From positions 1 to 29,658 of the forward strand of contig DATCIR010000138.1 of assembly GCA_036507695.1 (NCBI GenBank): 29,658 nt of DNA. The letters run 5' to 3'. Positions 7,030 through 15,944 of the stretch are shown in pieces (position 1 is the stretch's first letter; each line of letters starts with the position of its first letter). This stretch comes from JAKEGK01 sp036507695. Its GTDB lineage: Bacteria > Pseudomonadota > Gammaproteobacteria > SZUA-152. The notes under the pieces were generated by a model that did no database searches, was not told where the DNA came from, and saw only the letters and a list, made by a program, of their open reading frames with translations. The position numbers and the translations under genes are program-made.

Positions 7030-9084
7030 ATGAAAAACCATTTGGCCTCGGAAACCAGTCCATATTTGTTGCAACACGCGGATAATCCCGTGGAGTGGTA
7101 TCCCTGGAGTGACGAGGCGCTCGCGCTGGCGCGTGAGCTCGACAAACCGGTTTTGTTGTCCATTGGTTATTCGGCCTGTCATTGGTGTCATGTCATGGCG
7201 CACGAATCGTTCGAAGATGAAACTACCGCGCGCGTCATGAATGAATTATTCGTCAATATCAAGGTGGACCGGGAGGAACGGCCGGACCTGGATAAGATCT
7301 ATCAGTTCGCGCACCAGATGTTGGCGCAACGGGGTGGGGGATGGCCATTGACAATGATCCTGACACCGGACGACCAAACGCCGTTTTTTGCCGGCACTTA
7401 TTTTCCCAAGCAGCCCCGTTATGGCATGCCCTCGTTTATCGATATCATGCAACGGGTGGCCGCGTTTTATCGCCAGCGCAAGGATGAAGTAAAACGCCAG
7501 AACGACGCATTAAAGGATGTGTTGCGTCAGCTCGAGGCTAGTTTTGTTCCGACCCGCCAAAGCCTGTCGCCTTTACCGCTGGATGAAGCGCGGCGGCAAC
7601 TGGAAAAAAGTTATGACGGCCTGTATGGCGGCTTTGGTGAAGCGCCGAAGTTTCCACATCCCAGTAATATTACCCGCTTGTTGCGTCATTGGTCCGCAAC
7701 CAACCACGCCAATCAGCCGGACAAAACCGCGCTGGATATGGCGATCACCACGCTCAAGGCGATGGGCATGGGCGGCATCAATGATCAATTGGGTGGCGGG
7801 TTTTGCCGTTACTCGGTTGACCAGGAGTGGATGATTCCGCACTTCGAAAAAATGCTGTATGACAACGGCCCTTTGTTGTGTTTATACAGTGACGCCTGGG
7901 CCATCACCGGCGAGGCGTTTTTCAAGCGTGTCGCATCCGAGACCGCGGAATGGGTGATGCGCGAAATGCAGTCGGACGACGGCGGTTATTACTCGTCACT
8001 GGATGCCGATAGCGAAGGTGAAGAGGGCCGGTTTTATGTTTGGGATGCCGCGGCGGTTAAATCCCTGTTGAGCGAAGACGAATACCATGTCATTGCGCAT
8101 CACTACGGACTGGACCGCCAGGCTAACTTTGAAGGCCGGTGGCATTTGCACGTTTACGAAACGCTGGAGGATACCGCCAGGCACTGCCTGGTCAGTGTGC
8201 AGGAAGCGCTTGAATTGCTGGCCAGCGCGCGTCAGGCCTTGTTTCGTGTCCGTGAAGAACGTATCAGGCCAGGCAGGGATGACAAGGTATTAACCGCCTG
8301 GAATAGTTTGATGATAAAAGGCATGGCCATGGCCGGCCGGCGCCTGCAGCGCACGGATTTTCTGCACTCGGCGGAATCCGCGCTGGCGTTTATCAAACGC
8401 GAATTATGGAAGTCAGACCGGTTGTTGGCTACCTGCAAAGACGGCAAGGCGCGCTTGAATGCTTACCTGGATGACTATGTGTTTCTAATCGATGGTATTC
8501 TGGAATTGCTGCAGGCACGTTGGAACGCGGACGATCTTGCTTTTGCGGTTGCGTTGGCCGACACGGTACTGGAAAAATTTGAAGACCAAACGCAGGGTGG
8601 TTTTTATTTCACCTCGCATGATCATGAGCAGCTGATCCAGCGCCCGAAGACGCTGATGGATGAGTCACTGCCGGCGGGTAACGGGGTGGCGGCCTATGTG
8701 CTGCAACGGCTGGGGCATTTGCTGGGCGAGCAGCGTTATCTGGATGCGGCGGAACGCAGCTTGAAGTCCGCCTGGGAGAGTATTCTGCGCGTGCCTTATG
8801 CGCACAACACCTTGCTCGACGCGCTGGAAGAATATTTGTATCCTCCGCAAACCGTCGTACTGCGCGGCGATGTTAATATATTAAAGGAGTGGCGTGACTG
8901 GTGCGCGCCGGTGTATGCGCCACGGCGCTTGCTGCTGGCGATACCGGATACGGAACAGGTGTTAGCCGGTTTGCTAAGTCAGCGCGTGCCGCAGGGCAAG
9001 TGGGTGGCGTATATCTGCGACGGGCATCAGTGCCGTCCGGCGGTTACCGACGCGGCGGCGCTGAAACAAACGCTGGGACTTTAA
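7030..9084 (+). CDS. DUF255 / YyaL-type thioredoxin-fold protein
   Basis: This encodes a 684-residue protein of the YyaL / spermatogenesis-associated protein 20 family. The N-terminal DUF255 domain has a thioredoxin fold with the motif SACHWCHVMAHESFED (Cys50 and Cys53), preceded by the family hallmark ETSPYLLQHADNPVEWYPW. The remainder resembles the (alpha/alpha)6 toroid of six-hairpin glycosidases and N-acylglucosamine epimerases (GGGFCRYSVDQEWMIPHFEKMLYDN; SLDADSEGEEGRFYVW). No signal peptide is present, so it is cytoplasmic. The substrate is not known for bacterial members. The frame is open from 6907, but the first 41 residues are unlike the family; ATG 7030 gives the conserved start although no clear ribosome-binding site precedes it. 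Confidence 0.9.
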   Translation: MKNHLASETSPYLLQHADNPVEWYPWSDEALALARELDKPVLLSIGYSACHWCHVMAHESFEDETTARVMNELFVNIKVDREERPDLDKIYQFAHQMLAQRGGGWPLTMILTPDDQTPFFAGTYFPKQPRYGMPSFIDIMQRVAAFYRQRKDEVKRQNDALKDVLRQLEASFVPTRQSLSPLPLDEARRQLEKSYDGLYGGFGEAPKFPHPSNITRLLRHWSATNHANQPDKTALDMAITTLKAMGMGGINDQLGGGFCRYSVDQEWMIPHFEKMLYDNGPLLCLYSDAWAITGEAFFKRVASETAEWVMREMQSDDGGYYSSLDADSEGEEGRFYVWDAAAVKSLLSEDEYHVIAHHYGLDRQANFEGRWHLHVYETLEDTARHCLVSVQEALELLASARQALFRVREERIRPGRDDKVLTAWNSLMIKGMAMAGRRLQRTDFLHSAESALAFIKRELWKSDRLLATCKDGKARLNAYLDDYVFLIDGILELLQARWNADDLAFAVALADTVLEKFEDQTQGGFYFTSHDHEQLIQRPKTLMDESLPAGNGVAAYVLQRLGHLLGEQRYLDAAERSLKSAWESILRVPYAHNTLLDALEEYLYPPQTVVLRGDVNILKEWRDWCAPVYAPRRLLLAIPDTEQVLAGLLSQRVPQGKWVAYICDGHQCRPAVTDAAALKQTLGL

Positions 9085-9235
9085 AAACTGCAACGCGAAG
9101 GCGCAGAGTTTTTGTAAAAAATACACTATGGATATCTCGATATTGCCGTCCAACACCTTATAGTCATTGACTTTGCTATAGGACAAATAATTTATTGGTT
9201 TCTTTGCGGCTTCGTGCCTCTGCATTGAATTCGTA
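9085..9235. other. Convergent intergenic region with repeat-like remnants
   Basis: This lies between two convergent genes. It holds imperfect inverted segments around 9086-9113 (AAACTGC...GCAGAGTTTTT), which could act as a weak terminator for the upstream gene, and GC-rich scraps (9091-9108 and 9200-9223) reminiscent of the short dispersed sequences often found between environmental bacterial genes. No gene is supported. Confidence 0.3.
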
Positions 9236-10168
9236 TTAGATAGTCCGGTCGAATTCAAACTTGAAGCGTTCTTCAAAATCCCGGAACGTGAACTGATGAT
9301 TTTGGGTGCCGGCTTTTTCAATCTTGATTGCGCCCATGAGCGAGGCGATGCGGCCGGTGGTTTCCCAGTCCATATTGTTCATCAGGCCAAACAGAATTCC
9401 CGCCCGGTAAGCATCGCCGCAGCCGGTGGGATCGACAATCATGCGCGGTGAAGCGCTGGGTATTTCAATGTAATCGTCCCTAGTGTAGATAGTGGAACCG
9501 CTGCCGCCTTTAGTCACGATCATGGCATCCAGTGATTGCGCTAGCTGTTCAATGGTTTCACCGGTTCTTTCCTGCATCAATTGCGCTTCGTAATCATTGA
9601 GGATGGCCCATCTGGCCTGGTCGATGAAAGTTACCAGTTCATCACCGCTGAACATGGGCATGCCCTGGCCGGGATCGAAAATAAAGGGGATGCCGGCTTC
9701 GGCGAATTCCGCCGCGTGTTGCAACATGCCGTCGCGGCCATCGGGGGAAACAATCCCGATCGAGACATCGTTGGCGTCAAACACGCTGTTCGTGTGCGAT
9801 AAGTTCATGGCGCCGGGATGAAACGCGGTAATCTGGTTGTCATCCAGGTCGGTGGTAATAAACGCCTGCGCGGTATACGCATCCGCAATGATGGTGATAT
9901 GACTGTCGGTGATGCCGCATTCCGTCACCCATTCGCCATACACGCCGAAATCGCTGCCCACGGTGGCCATCGGCATTCCATCACCGCCCAGCAGGTTCAG
10001 GTTATAAGCGATATTGCCGGCGCAGCCGCCGTACTCGCGGCGCATTTCGGGCACCAGGAACGAAATATTAAGTATGTGAACCTTGTCAGGCAGGATGTGG
10101 TTTTTGAAATGATCGTTGAACACCATGATGGTGTCGAAGGCATAAGAGCCACAAATCAAAGCGGGCAT
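9236..10168 (-). CDS. PfkB-family sugar/nucleoside kinase
   Basis: This 310-residue kinase belongs to the PfkB/ribokinase superfamily. Signature 1 is seen as GGCAGNIAYNLNLLGG, the Mg-binding NxxE motif as NDYE, and signature 2 as DPTGCGDAYRAGIL with the catalytic Asp in GCGD. Such proteins phosphorylate sugars or nucleosides with ATP; the adenosine-kinase-like subgroup is plausible, but the substrate cannot be read from sequence. The frame reaches 10192, but ATG 10168 has AAGGA seven bases upstream and gives the usual MPALICGSYAFDTI start. It follows dgkA by about 140 bp on the same strand and may be the last gene of that transcript or have its own promoter. Confidence 0.9.
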   Translation of the reverse strand: MPALICGSYAFDTIMVFNDHFKNHILPDKVHILNISFLVPEMRREYGGCAGNIAYNLNLLGGDGMPMATVGSDFGVYGEWVTECGITDSHITIIADAYTAQAFITTDLDDNQITAFHPGAMNLSHTNSVFDANDVSIGIVSPDGRDGMLQHAAEFAEAGIPFIFDPGQGMPMFSGDELVTFIDQARWAILNDYEAQLMQERTGETIEQLAQSLDAMIVTKGGSGSTIYTRDDYIEIPSASPRMIVDPTGCGDAYRAGILFGLMNNMDWETTGRIASLMGAIKIEKAGTQNHQFTFRDFEERFKFEFDRTI

Positions 10169-10310
10169 ATCGCTTTCCTTATCATTATCCAATGCAATTA
10201 ATACAAAAATACAGTTAGCTATCTAATTCAGTGAAATCCGGACCGGTTGGCACACGGTACTTGCTGGGCGCAGCATCGCATGTCAAACAAAAGTGACTCT
10301 GTAGAATCCA

Positions 10311-10673
10311 CTACATAAAAATAATAATACCCCATACGATCACCACGTTGGCCAGGCTGATGAACACCGCGGCCGATCCCATGTCCTTCGCCCGGCCGGA
10401 TAATTCATGATGTTCATGACCCACCCGGTCCACAATGGCTTCAATGGCGGAATTCAATAATTCCACGATCAGCACCACCAACAGGCTGCCAATAAGTATA
10501 GATCGTTCTATATTATTCTGTCCCAGGTAAATCGCCACGGGCGTCAAAATCGCGGCCAGAGCCAGTTCCTGGCGGAATGCGGATTCGTGTTTAAGCGCCG
10601 CGGTAAATCCGCGTAAGGAATAACCGGTTGCGTTGATAATGCGCTTGATTCCGGTAGCGCCGGGTTTTGCCAT
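10311..10673 (-). CDS. dgkA: Diacylglycerol kinase
   Basis: This 120-residue integral membrane enzyme phosphorylates diacylglycerol to phosphatidic acid, recycling lipid released by membrane-derived oligosaccharide synthesis and other reactions. It has three predicted transmembrane helices (about 37-51, 57-76 and 100-118), the N-terminal amphipathic RIINATGYSLRGF, ESAFRQELALA and the signature VELLNSAIEAIVDRVG (residues 70-84), with active-site Glu and Asn. Length matches E. coli DgkA (about 121). It lies 37 bp downstream of gcvPB on the same strand, so it may be read from the gcv transcript, although a functional link is not obvious. Confidence 0.95.
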   Translation of the reverse strand: MAKPGATGIKRIINATGYSLRGFTAALKHESAFRQELALAAILTPVAIYLGQNNIERSILIGSLLVVLIVELLNSAIEAIVDRVGHEHHELSGRAKDMGSAAVFISLANVVIVWGIIIFM

Positions 10674-10710
10674 TGTGTATAAAACTCTTATTGTTATTTT
10701 TCAGATGCCG

Positions 10711-12162
10711 TTATAGTTCAGGCCGCCAGGCGATATCGAGTTCCCGCGCGGCTTTGACATCATCCAGCCGCCGGACCGGCAATGAGTAGGGCGCACCTTT
10801 TACCAATTCGGGATTATCTTTTGCCTCCCGGTCAATTTTAGCCAAGGCCTCGGCAAACGCATCCAAAACCTGTTTCGATTCGGTTTCGGTGGGTTCGATC
10901 AACAGGCATTCCGGCACGATCAAGGGAAAGTACGTGGTGGGCGCATGAAAGCCATAATCGAGCAAACGCTTGGCGTAATCCATCGCGGTCACGCCGTGTT
11001 CCTTCGCCTGCCGTTTCAGGGTGATAATAAATTCATGGGTGGCGCGGCGGGTGGGTAGCGCTAAGTCAAAACCGGCCTGCGCCAATTTGATCATCAAGTA
11101 GTTGCTGTTCAGCGTGGAGTATTCCGCAATGCGGTGCATGCCTTCCCGCCCCAACAAACGGGCATACACATAAGCGCGCAGCAACACGCCGGCATTGCCC
11201 ATGAACGCGGATAAGCGGCCGATGGTTTGCGGGCAATCTTTTTCGGTCAGCCAGTGATAGCGTTCTCCGTCATAGCCAACATAAGGCACCGGTAAAAAGG
11301 GAATCAAACGCTGATTGACACCCACCGGGCCGGCGCCCGGTCCGCCGCCGCCATGGGGCGTGGAAAAAGTTTTATGCAGGTTCATGTGGATGACATCAAA
11401 ACCCATATCGCCGGGTTTGACTTTGCCCAGAATCGCATTGAGATTGGCACCGTCGTAATACAGCAAACCTCCCGCGCCATGCACAATCTCCGCGATGGTT
11501 TTTATCTCGCGTTCGAATACACCCAGGGTGGAGGGATTGGTCAGCATGATGCCGGCGGTTTGCGGGCCTACCGACTGTTGCAATGCCTCGAGATCAACGT
11601 CGCCTTGCTTATTGGTGGGAATCTCCTTGACCTTGTAACCACACATGGTCGCGGTTGCCGGATTGGTGCCATGCGCCGCATCGGGCACCAGAATTTCGGT
11701 GCGGCTAATGTCGCCTTTGGCGTCATGATAGGCGCGAATCATGGCGACACCGGCAAACTCGCCCTGGGCGCCGGCCATTGGTGTCAGGCTCACGGCTTTC
11801 ATGCCGGTGACGTCCTTGAGCATTTCCTGCAATTCAAACATGCAGGCCAAAAATCCCTGACCCAATTGTTCCGGGCCGAGCGGATGGCGTTGCAGATAAC
11901 CCGGCAGCATCGCCAGCGTATTACAGCCGCGCGGATTGTATTTCATGGTGCAGGAACCCAAGGGATAAAAATGGGTGTCGATGGAAAAATTCTTTTGCGA
12001 CAAACGCGTGTAATGGCGCACGGTTTCCAGTTCGGACACTTCCGGAAGCCTTGGCGGCGCCGTGCGGCGGAATTTTTCCGGAATGGCCGTTACCGCTTTT
12101 CGTTCCACCGGTGACTGTGCCGCGTTGACACAGCCCGGCGTGCTTTGGTCGAATATCAACAT
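10711..12162 (-). CDS. gcvPB: Glycine dehydrogenase (decarboxylating) subunit 2
   Basis: This 483-residue subunit carries the PLP site of the two-subunit P-protein of the glycine cleavage system, which decarboxylates glycine and transfers aminomethyl to lipoyl-GcvH. The PLP lysine is in NLHKTFSTPHGGGGPG (Lys264). Other conserved stretches are PLGSCTMKYNP, DAAHGTNPATATMCGY and LTNPSTLGVFE. The N-terminus MLIFDQSTPG is typical of GcvPB, supporting the chosen start. It is separated from gcvPA by tpx, whereas the two subunits are usually adjacent. A gap of 57 bp to tpx shows no terminator. Confidence 0.97.
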   Translation of the reverse strand: MLIFDQSTPGCVNAAQSPVERKAVTAIPEKFRRTAPPRLPEVSELETVRHYTRLSQKNFSIDTHFYPLGSCTMKYNPRGCNTLAMLPGYLQRHPLGPEQLGQGFLACMFELQEMLKDVTGMKAVSLTPMAGAQGEFAGVAMIRAYHDAKGDISRTEILVPDAAHGTNPATATMCGYKVKEIPTNKQGDVDLEALQQSVGPQTAGIMLTNPSTLGVFEREIKTIAEIVHGAGGLLYYDGANLNAILGKVKPGDMGFDVIHMNLHKTFSTPHGGGGPGAGPVGVNQRLIPFLPVPYVGYDGERYHWLTEKDCPQTIGRLSAFMGNAGVLLRAYVYARLLGREGMHRIAEYSTLNSNYLMIKLAQAGFDLALPTRRATHEFIITLKRQAKEHGVTAMDYAKRLLDYGFHAPTTYFPLIVPECLLIEPTETESKQVLDAFAEALAKIDREAKDNPELVKGAPYSLPVRRLDDVKAARELDIAWRPEL

Positions 12163-12219
12163 AGTACGTATCTAGCCCTTGATTAAAATTGTTAAATATT
12201 AAAATTTCAGTTGACGTTG

Positions 12220-12720
12220 TTATCCCAGCGCCGCCAACGCCTGTTCATAATCCGGGTCGTTGGTCATCTCCTCAACCAATTGCGTGTAGAGCACTTTGTT
12301 ATTCTCATCCAGCACCACCACGGCCCTGGCCATGAGGCCGGCCAGCGGACCGTCCTGGATCAGCACGCCGTAGTCCTTGGCGAAATGGCGGTCGCGCATG
12401 CCGGACAGCGCCTGGATATTTTCCAGTTTACCCTTGCCGCAATAACGCGATTGCGCAAACGGCAGGTCGGCGGAAATCAGCAACAGCACCGCGTCATCAC
12501 GCGGCTTGAATGCCTCGTTGAATTTGCGCGTGGTGGTTTCACACACATCGGTATCCAGGCTGGCGACGATATACAACAGTTTCTTTTTGCCTTTAAAGTT
12601 CGCCAGCGTTTTATCGTTCAAGCGGCTGTCGGTTAGGCAAAAATCCGGCGCCTTGCCGCCAACGGCGGGTAACTCGCCGTTGGTGGTGAAAGTTTTGCCT
12701 TTGATCGTGAAAGCCGCCAT
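12220..12720 (-). CDS. tpx: Thiol peroxidase (Tpx-type peroxiredoxin)
   Basis: This 166-residue atypical 2-Cys peroxiredoxin reduces hydrogen peroxide and lipid hydroperoxides with electrons from thioredoxin. The peroxidatic cysteine is Cys60 in SLDTDVCETTT and the resolving cysteine is Cys94 in SRYCGKGKLEN, matching E. coli Tpx Cys61 and Cys95. GKAPDF and the C-terminal ALAALG are also typical. It lies inside the gcv operon, 36 bp after gcvPA and 57 bp before gcvPB, on the same strand and with no visible terminator. It is therefore likely co-transcribed and under glycine-riboswitch control, which is unusual for a peroxidase. Confidence 0.95.
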   Translation of the reverse strand: MAAFTIKGKTFTTNGELPAVGGKAPDFCLTDSRLNDKTLANFKGKKKLLYIVASLDTDVCETTTRKFNEAFKPRDDAVLLLISADLPFAQSRYCGKGKLENIQALSGMRDRHFAKDYGVLIQDGPLAGLMARAVVVLDENNKVLYTQLVEEMTNDPDYEQALAALG

Positions 12721-12756
12721 GCCGTGTGTAACGATTATTATCTGTAAGCCGTTCAG

Positions 12757-14112
12757 TTATGACAGCGCCCTGGCCAGCGCCGCCGCATACTGATCGATAT
12801 CCTGTTCGGTTTTGGTTTCCGTCGCGCAGACGAGCAGGGCATGGCCGAGTTCCGGGTAATCATCCGCCAGGTTGAATCCCGCCAGGATATTTTGCATTGC
12901 CAATTGGGCAATGACGTCTTGCGCGGGCCCGTTTAGTTGGAACACGGTTTCGTGGAACTCCGGGCGGTTAAACATCGGTGTGACGCCCTTGATAGCGGTC
13001 AATTTCTGTTTCAGCAACTGGGTATTAGCGTGGCTGTTGGCGGCCACGGTTTCAAGACCCGCGGGCCCGAGCAATGACATATATATAGTGGCGGCTGTGG
13101 TCATCAGGCCCTGGTTGGTGCAGATGTTGGACGTTGCCTTGGAACGGCGAATGTGCTGTTCCCGGGCTTGCAGGGTCAGGACAAACCCCGTTTTGCCGTC
13201 AAGGTCCGTGGTTTTGCCGATAATGCGCCCCGGCATTTGCCGGACATAGTCCTGTTTGCAGCACAGGAAGCCAAAATATGGCCCGCCCGAGGATAATGGA
13301 ATACCTAACGGCTGACCTTCGCCGCAGGCGATATCGGCGCCGTGCTGTCCCCAGCTGCCGGGCGGTTTTAATAGCGCCAGGGAGGTGGGATTAACACACG
13401 CGATGGCCAACGCCTGATGCTGGTGCGCCCAATCCGTCAACGCGTCCACCTCCTCCAGCACGCCGAAAAAGTTCGGTTGTGGTATGACAAGCGCGGCGAA
13501 ATCACCGGGATCCGCTGGCAAGGACGCCGGGTCAATGTGTCCGCCGTTGCGGTCATAGTCCAATTCCGTCGCGGTGATACCCTGGTTTTTCACAATGGCA
13601 TGCACGACCTTGCGGTACAGGGGGTGCACCGTGCGGGGCATGAGTATGCGTTTGGATTTCGATTTGCGGTTGGCGCGCACCGCCATCAGGATCGCTTCGG
13701 CCAATGCCGAACCGCCGTCGTACAATGACGCGTTGGAGACATCCAGGCCGGTCAATTGCGTCATCATGGACTGGAATTCATACAGCAATTGCAAGGTGCC
13801 CTGGCTGGCTTCCGCCTGATAAGGCGTGTACGCGCTGTAAAATTCCCCGCGCGTGGCAAGTTCCCAGACCGCCGCGGGAATATGGTGTTCGTAGGCGCCG
13901 GCGCCTAGAAAGCATAATCCGCCGCGGTCGAGGCTGGCGCGATCCCGCATCAGGCGGGAAACGTCCATTTCACTCATGCGGGTTGGCACATTATCGAGCC
14001 TGCCGTGGCGCAGCGCCGCGGGAATCTCATCAAACAATTGATCAATGCTGTCAACGCCGAGCGCGCCGAGCATTTCCTGTATTTCTGCTGTGGTATGCGG
14101 TATGAAAGGCAT
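12757..14112 (-). CDS. gcvPA: Glycine dehydrogenase (decarboxylating) subunit 1
   Basis: This 451-residue protein is the N-terminal-half subunit of the split P-protein. It begins MPFIPHTTAEIQEMLGALG and contains FLGAGAYEHHIPAAVWEL, YTPYQAEASQGTLQLLYEFQ and SGGPYFGFLCC, all typical of GcvPA. It has the fold of the PLP enzymes but lacks the PLP lysine, which is in GcvPB; the two form an alpha2-beta2 enzyme. Length is as usual (about 450). It follows gcvH by 49 bp and precedes tpx by 36 bp. No ribosome-binding site of note is seen upstream. Confidence 0.97.
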   Translation of the reverse strand: MPFIPHTTAEIQEMLGALGVDSIDQLFDEIPAALRHGRLDNVPTRMSEMDVSRLMRDRASLDRGGLCFLGAGAYEHHIPAAVWELATRGEFYSAYTPYQAEASQGTLQLLYEFQSMMTQLTGLDVSNASLYDGGSALAEAILMAVRANRKSKSKRILMPRTVHPLYRKVVHAIVKNQGITATELDYDRNGGHIDPASLPADPGDFAALVIPQPNFFGVLEEVDALTDWAHQHQALAIACVNPTSLALLKPPGSWGQHGADIACGEGQPLGIPLSSGGPYFGFLCCKQDYVRQMPGRIIGKTTDLDGKTGFVLTLQAREQHIRRSKATSNICTNQGLMTTAATIYMSLLGPAGLETVAANSHANTQLLKQKLTAIKGVTPMFNRPEFHETVFQLNGPAQDVIAQLAMQNILAGFNLADDYPELGHALLVCATETKTEQDIDQYAAALARALS

Positions 14113-14161
14113 GTGTCGTTTCTATTGCTAAAAGTTATATATTGGTTGTTTAACTAGCGGA

Positions 14162-14557
14162 TTAATGCGCTTCTTCGGCCGCGAGTTCCTTATAGGTTTC
14201 AGCGTCCAGCAAATCTTCCACTTCGCCTGCATCGTTGGGTTTTAGCCGGAGCAGCCAGCCGTCGCCATAAGGATCCTGGTTGACCACTTCCGGTGTTTCA
14301 AGCAAGGCCACGTTGGTTTCGATGATTTCACCGGAGACCGGACAATACACATCGGATGCGGCTTTGACGGATTCCACCACCGCGCAATCATCGCCGGTAT
14401 TGAATGCCGAACCGGCGTCCGGCAATTCAATAAACACCATGTCGCCCAGCAGGTGCTGCGCATGATCGGTGATGCCCACGGTCAATGTGCCGTCCGCATC
14501 CTGTTTTACCCATTCGTGGGTTTTGGTGTAATAAAGGTCTTCTGGAATATTACTCAT
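14162..14557 (-). CDS. gcvH: Glycine cleavage system H protein
   Basis: This 131-residue lipoyl carrier shuttles the aminomethyl group between the P, T and L proteins. The lipoylated lysine is Lys65 in VVESVKAASDVYCPVSGE. The start MSNIPEDLYYTKTHEW is canonical, and GAGGATAACAAC before the ATG provides a good ribosome-binding site. The C-terminus GDGWLLRLKPND is typical. It lies 42 bp after gcvT and 49 bp before gcvPA. The L protein (dihydrolipoamide dehydrogenase) is not in this window. Confidence 0.98.
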   Translation of the reverse strand: MSNIPEDLYYTKTHEWVKQDADGTLTVGITDHAQHLLGDMVFIELPDAGSAFNTGDDCAVVESVKAASDVYCPVSGEIIETNVALLETPEVVNQDPYGDGWLLRLKPNDAGEVEDLLDAETYKELAAEEAH

Positions 14558-14599
14558 GTTGTTATCCTCATGTGCTGTTGTTCCACATTTTATAATTGA

Positions 14600-15685
14600 T
14601 CAGTCAATACAAGATTTGCCAAACCGCACAAAGGGTGGTTTGACAATTTTCGCTCTTAATTTTTTGTTGCGGATTTCCACTTCGCATTCGTTACCGGTTT
14701 GCGCGGGTACGCGGGCGAAGGCGATCGAGCAATTCAATGTCGGCGCGAAACTGCCGCTGGTGGTTTCACCTTCGCCGGCATTGGACACAAACACTTTTTG
14801 ATGGCTGCGCAATACGCCGCGATCCAGTAACACCAGTCCCACCAGTTTGCGTTGTACACCGGCTTCGCGTTGCTGTTCCAGCGCCGGGCGTCCGATAAAC
14901 CGGCGCTCGGCGGGTTGCCAGGCAACCGTCCAGGCCAGGCCGGATTCCAAGGGCGTGGTGGTTTCATCCATGTCCTGCCCGTAGAGATTCATGCCCGCTT
15001 CCAGGCGCAAGGTATCGCGCGCGCCCAGGCCGATGGGCTTGACGCCGGCCGCCAGCAATTGGTCCCACAAGCCGGATGCTTTACCGGCCGGAAGTATAAT
15101 TTCATAACCATCTTCGCCCGTGTAACCGGTGCGGGCAATAAAAATGTCCGCGCACTGCGCGGCAAAAAAGGGCGCAAGCTCCCGGGCCGCGTTGATTGTG
15201 CCGCCCATGACCGCATGCACTTTATCGCGCGCCTCCGGACCCTGCACCGCCAGCATGGCCAACTCGGCGCGTTCGGTAATTTCGATGGCAAACGGCGCCG
15301 CTTGCCGGTTAATCCAGGCGAGATCTTTTTCGCGGGTGGCGGCATTCACCACCATGCGGTACCAGTTGTCTTGCATATAATAGGTGATCAAATCGTCGAT
15401 GACACCCCCGCGTTCGTTGAGCATGCAACTGTACAGCGCCTTGCCCGGCGTGTTGAGTTTGCCGACATCATTGGCCAATAAGTATTGCAGGAATTCGCGC
15501 GTCGCCGCGCCTTTAAAATCGATCACCGTCATGTGGGAAACATCGAACACCCCGGCGCTGTTGCGCACGGTGTGGTGCTCTTCGATTTGTGAACCGTAGT
15601 GGATGGGCATATCCCAGCCGGCGAAGTCGACTATTTTGCCGCCGGCCGCGAGGTGTTTTTCGTAGAGTGCAGTGCGTTGCGCCAT
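14600..15685 (-). CDS. gcvT: Aminomethyltransferase (T protein)
   Basis: This 361-residue T protein releases ammonia from aminomethyl-lipoyl-GcvH and forms methylene-tetrahydrofolate. Family features are FAGWDMPIHYGSQIEEHH, GVFDVSHMTV, RGGVIDDLITY (catalytic Asp), NAATREKDLAWI, TGYTGEDGYEI and GLGARDTLRLEAGMNLYGQD. The ATG at 15685 has CGGAG upstream. It is the first gene of gcvT-gcvH-gcvPA-tpx-gcvPB, beginning 67 bp after the riboswitch terminator. Its methylene-THF product is the co-substrate of ThyA, encoded elsewhere in the window, a metabolic link only. Confidence 0.97.
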   Translation of the reverse strand: MAQRTALYEKHLAAGGKIVDFAGWDMPIHYGSQIEEHHTVRNSAGVFDVSHMTVIDFKGAATREFLQYLLANDVGKLNTPGKALYSCMLNERGGVIDDLITYYMQDNWYRMVVNAATREKDLAWINRQAAPFAIEITERAELAMLAVQGPEARDKVHAVMGGTINAARELAPFFAAQCADIFIARTGYTGEDGYEIILPAGKASGLWDQLLAAGVKPIGLGARDTLRLEAGMNLYGQDMDETTTPLESGLAWTVAWQPAERRFIGRPALEQQREAGVQRKLVGLVLLDRGVLRSHQKVFVSNAGEGETTSGSFAPTLNCSIAFARVPAQTGNECEVEIRNKKLRAKIVKPPFVRFGKSCID

Positions 15686-15752
15686 GGGGACTCCGTTAAG
15701 TTGAGTGATCGTTTTGAACCGTTACTGTGTAACGCAGCAAAAGCCGGTAAAC

Positions 15753-15800
15753 AAAAAAGGGCGGTAGAATTCGATTCATAAAAAAGGAATTCTACCGCCC
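15753..15800 (-). terminator. Intrinsic terminator of the glycine riboswitch
   Basis: On the minus strand a perfect 14-bp stem (GGGCGGTAGAATTC / GAATTCTACCGCCC, arms 15787-15800 and 15759-15772) with a 14-base loop is followed directly by six U residues (15753-15758). Its 5' arm abuts the last bases of aptamer II. The preceding AGAG can also pair with the U-tract, so P1 and a fully extended terminator compete. This is the arrangement expected of a transcriptional ON switch. Confidence 0.9.
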
Positions 15801-15933
15801 CTCTGTCCTCGGTTACCTGAGAGTTAAGCGTGAGCAAGGCCAGGCGAAAGGCTTGGCCAGCACGCTGCCCCTTCGGTGGATCATTTTACCAGCCCGGTGC
15901 TTGCTGCTGGCCGTAAATGATCGCTCTCCAGAG
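15801..15933 (-). ncRNA. Glycine riboswitch, aptamer II
   Basis: Read on the minus strand, CTCTGGAGAGCGATC begins the element, CACCGAAGGGGGCAG lies in the middle and AACTCTCAGGTAACCGAGG with CAGAG ends it. CTCTG and CAGAG form P1. These are the conserved blocks of the glycine (gcvT) riboswitch. A stem of about eight base pairs (GGCCAAGC... GCCTGGCC region near 15839-15860) forms the P3b-like arm. It is the promoter-distal aptamer of a tandem pair and adjoins the terminator. Confidence 0.92.
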
Positions 15934-15944
15934 TCAACGATTAG

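Noticed and set aside
11353..12114. 253-codon plus-strand open frame opposite gcvPB
   Set aside because: It is the antisense shadow of a certain gene, with His/Arg-rich nonsense composition and no motif.
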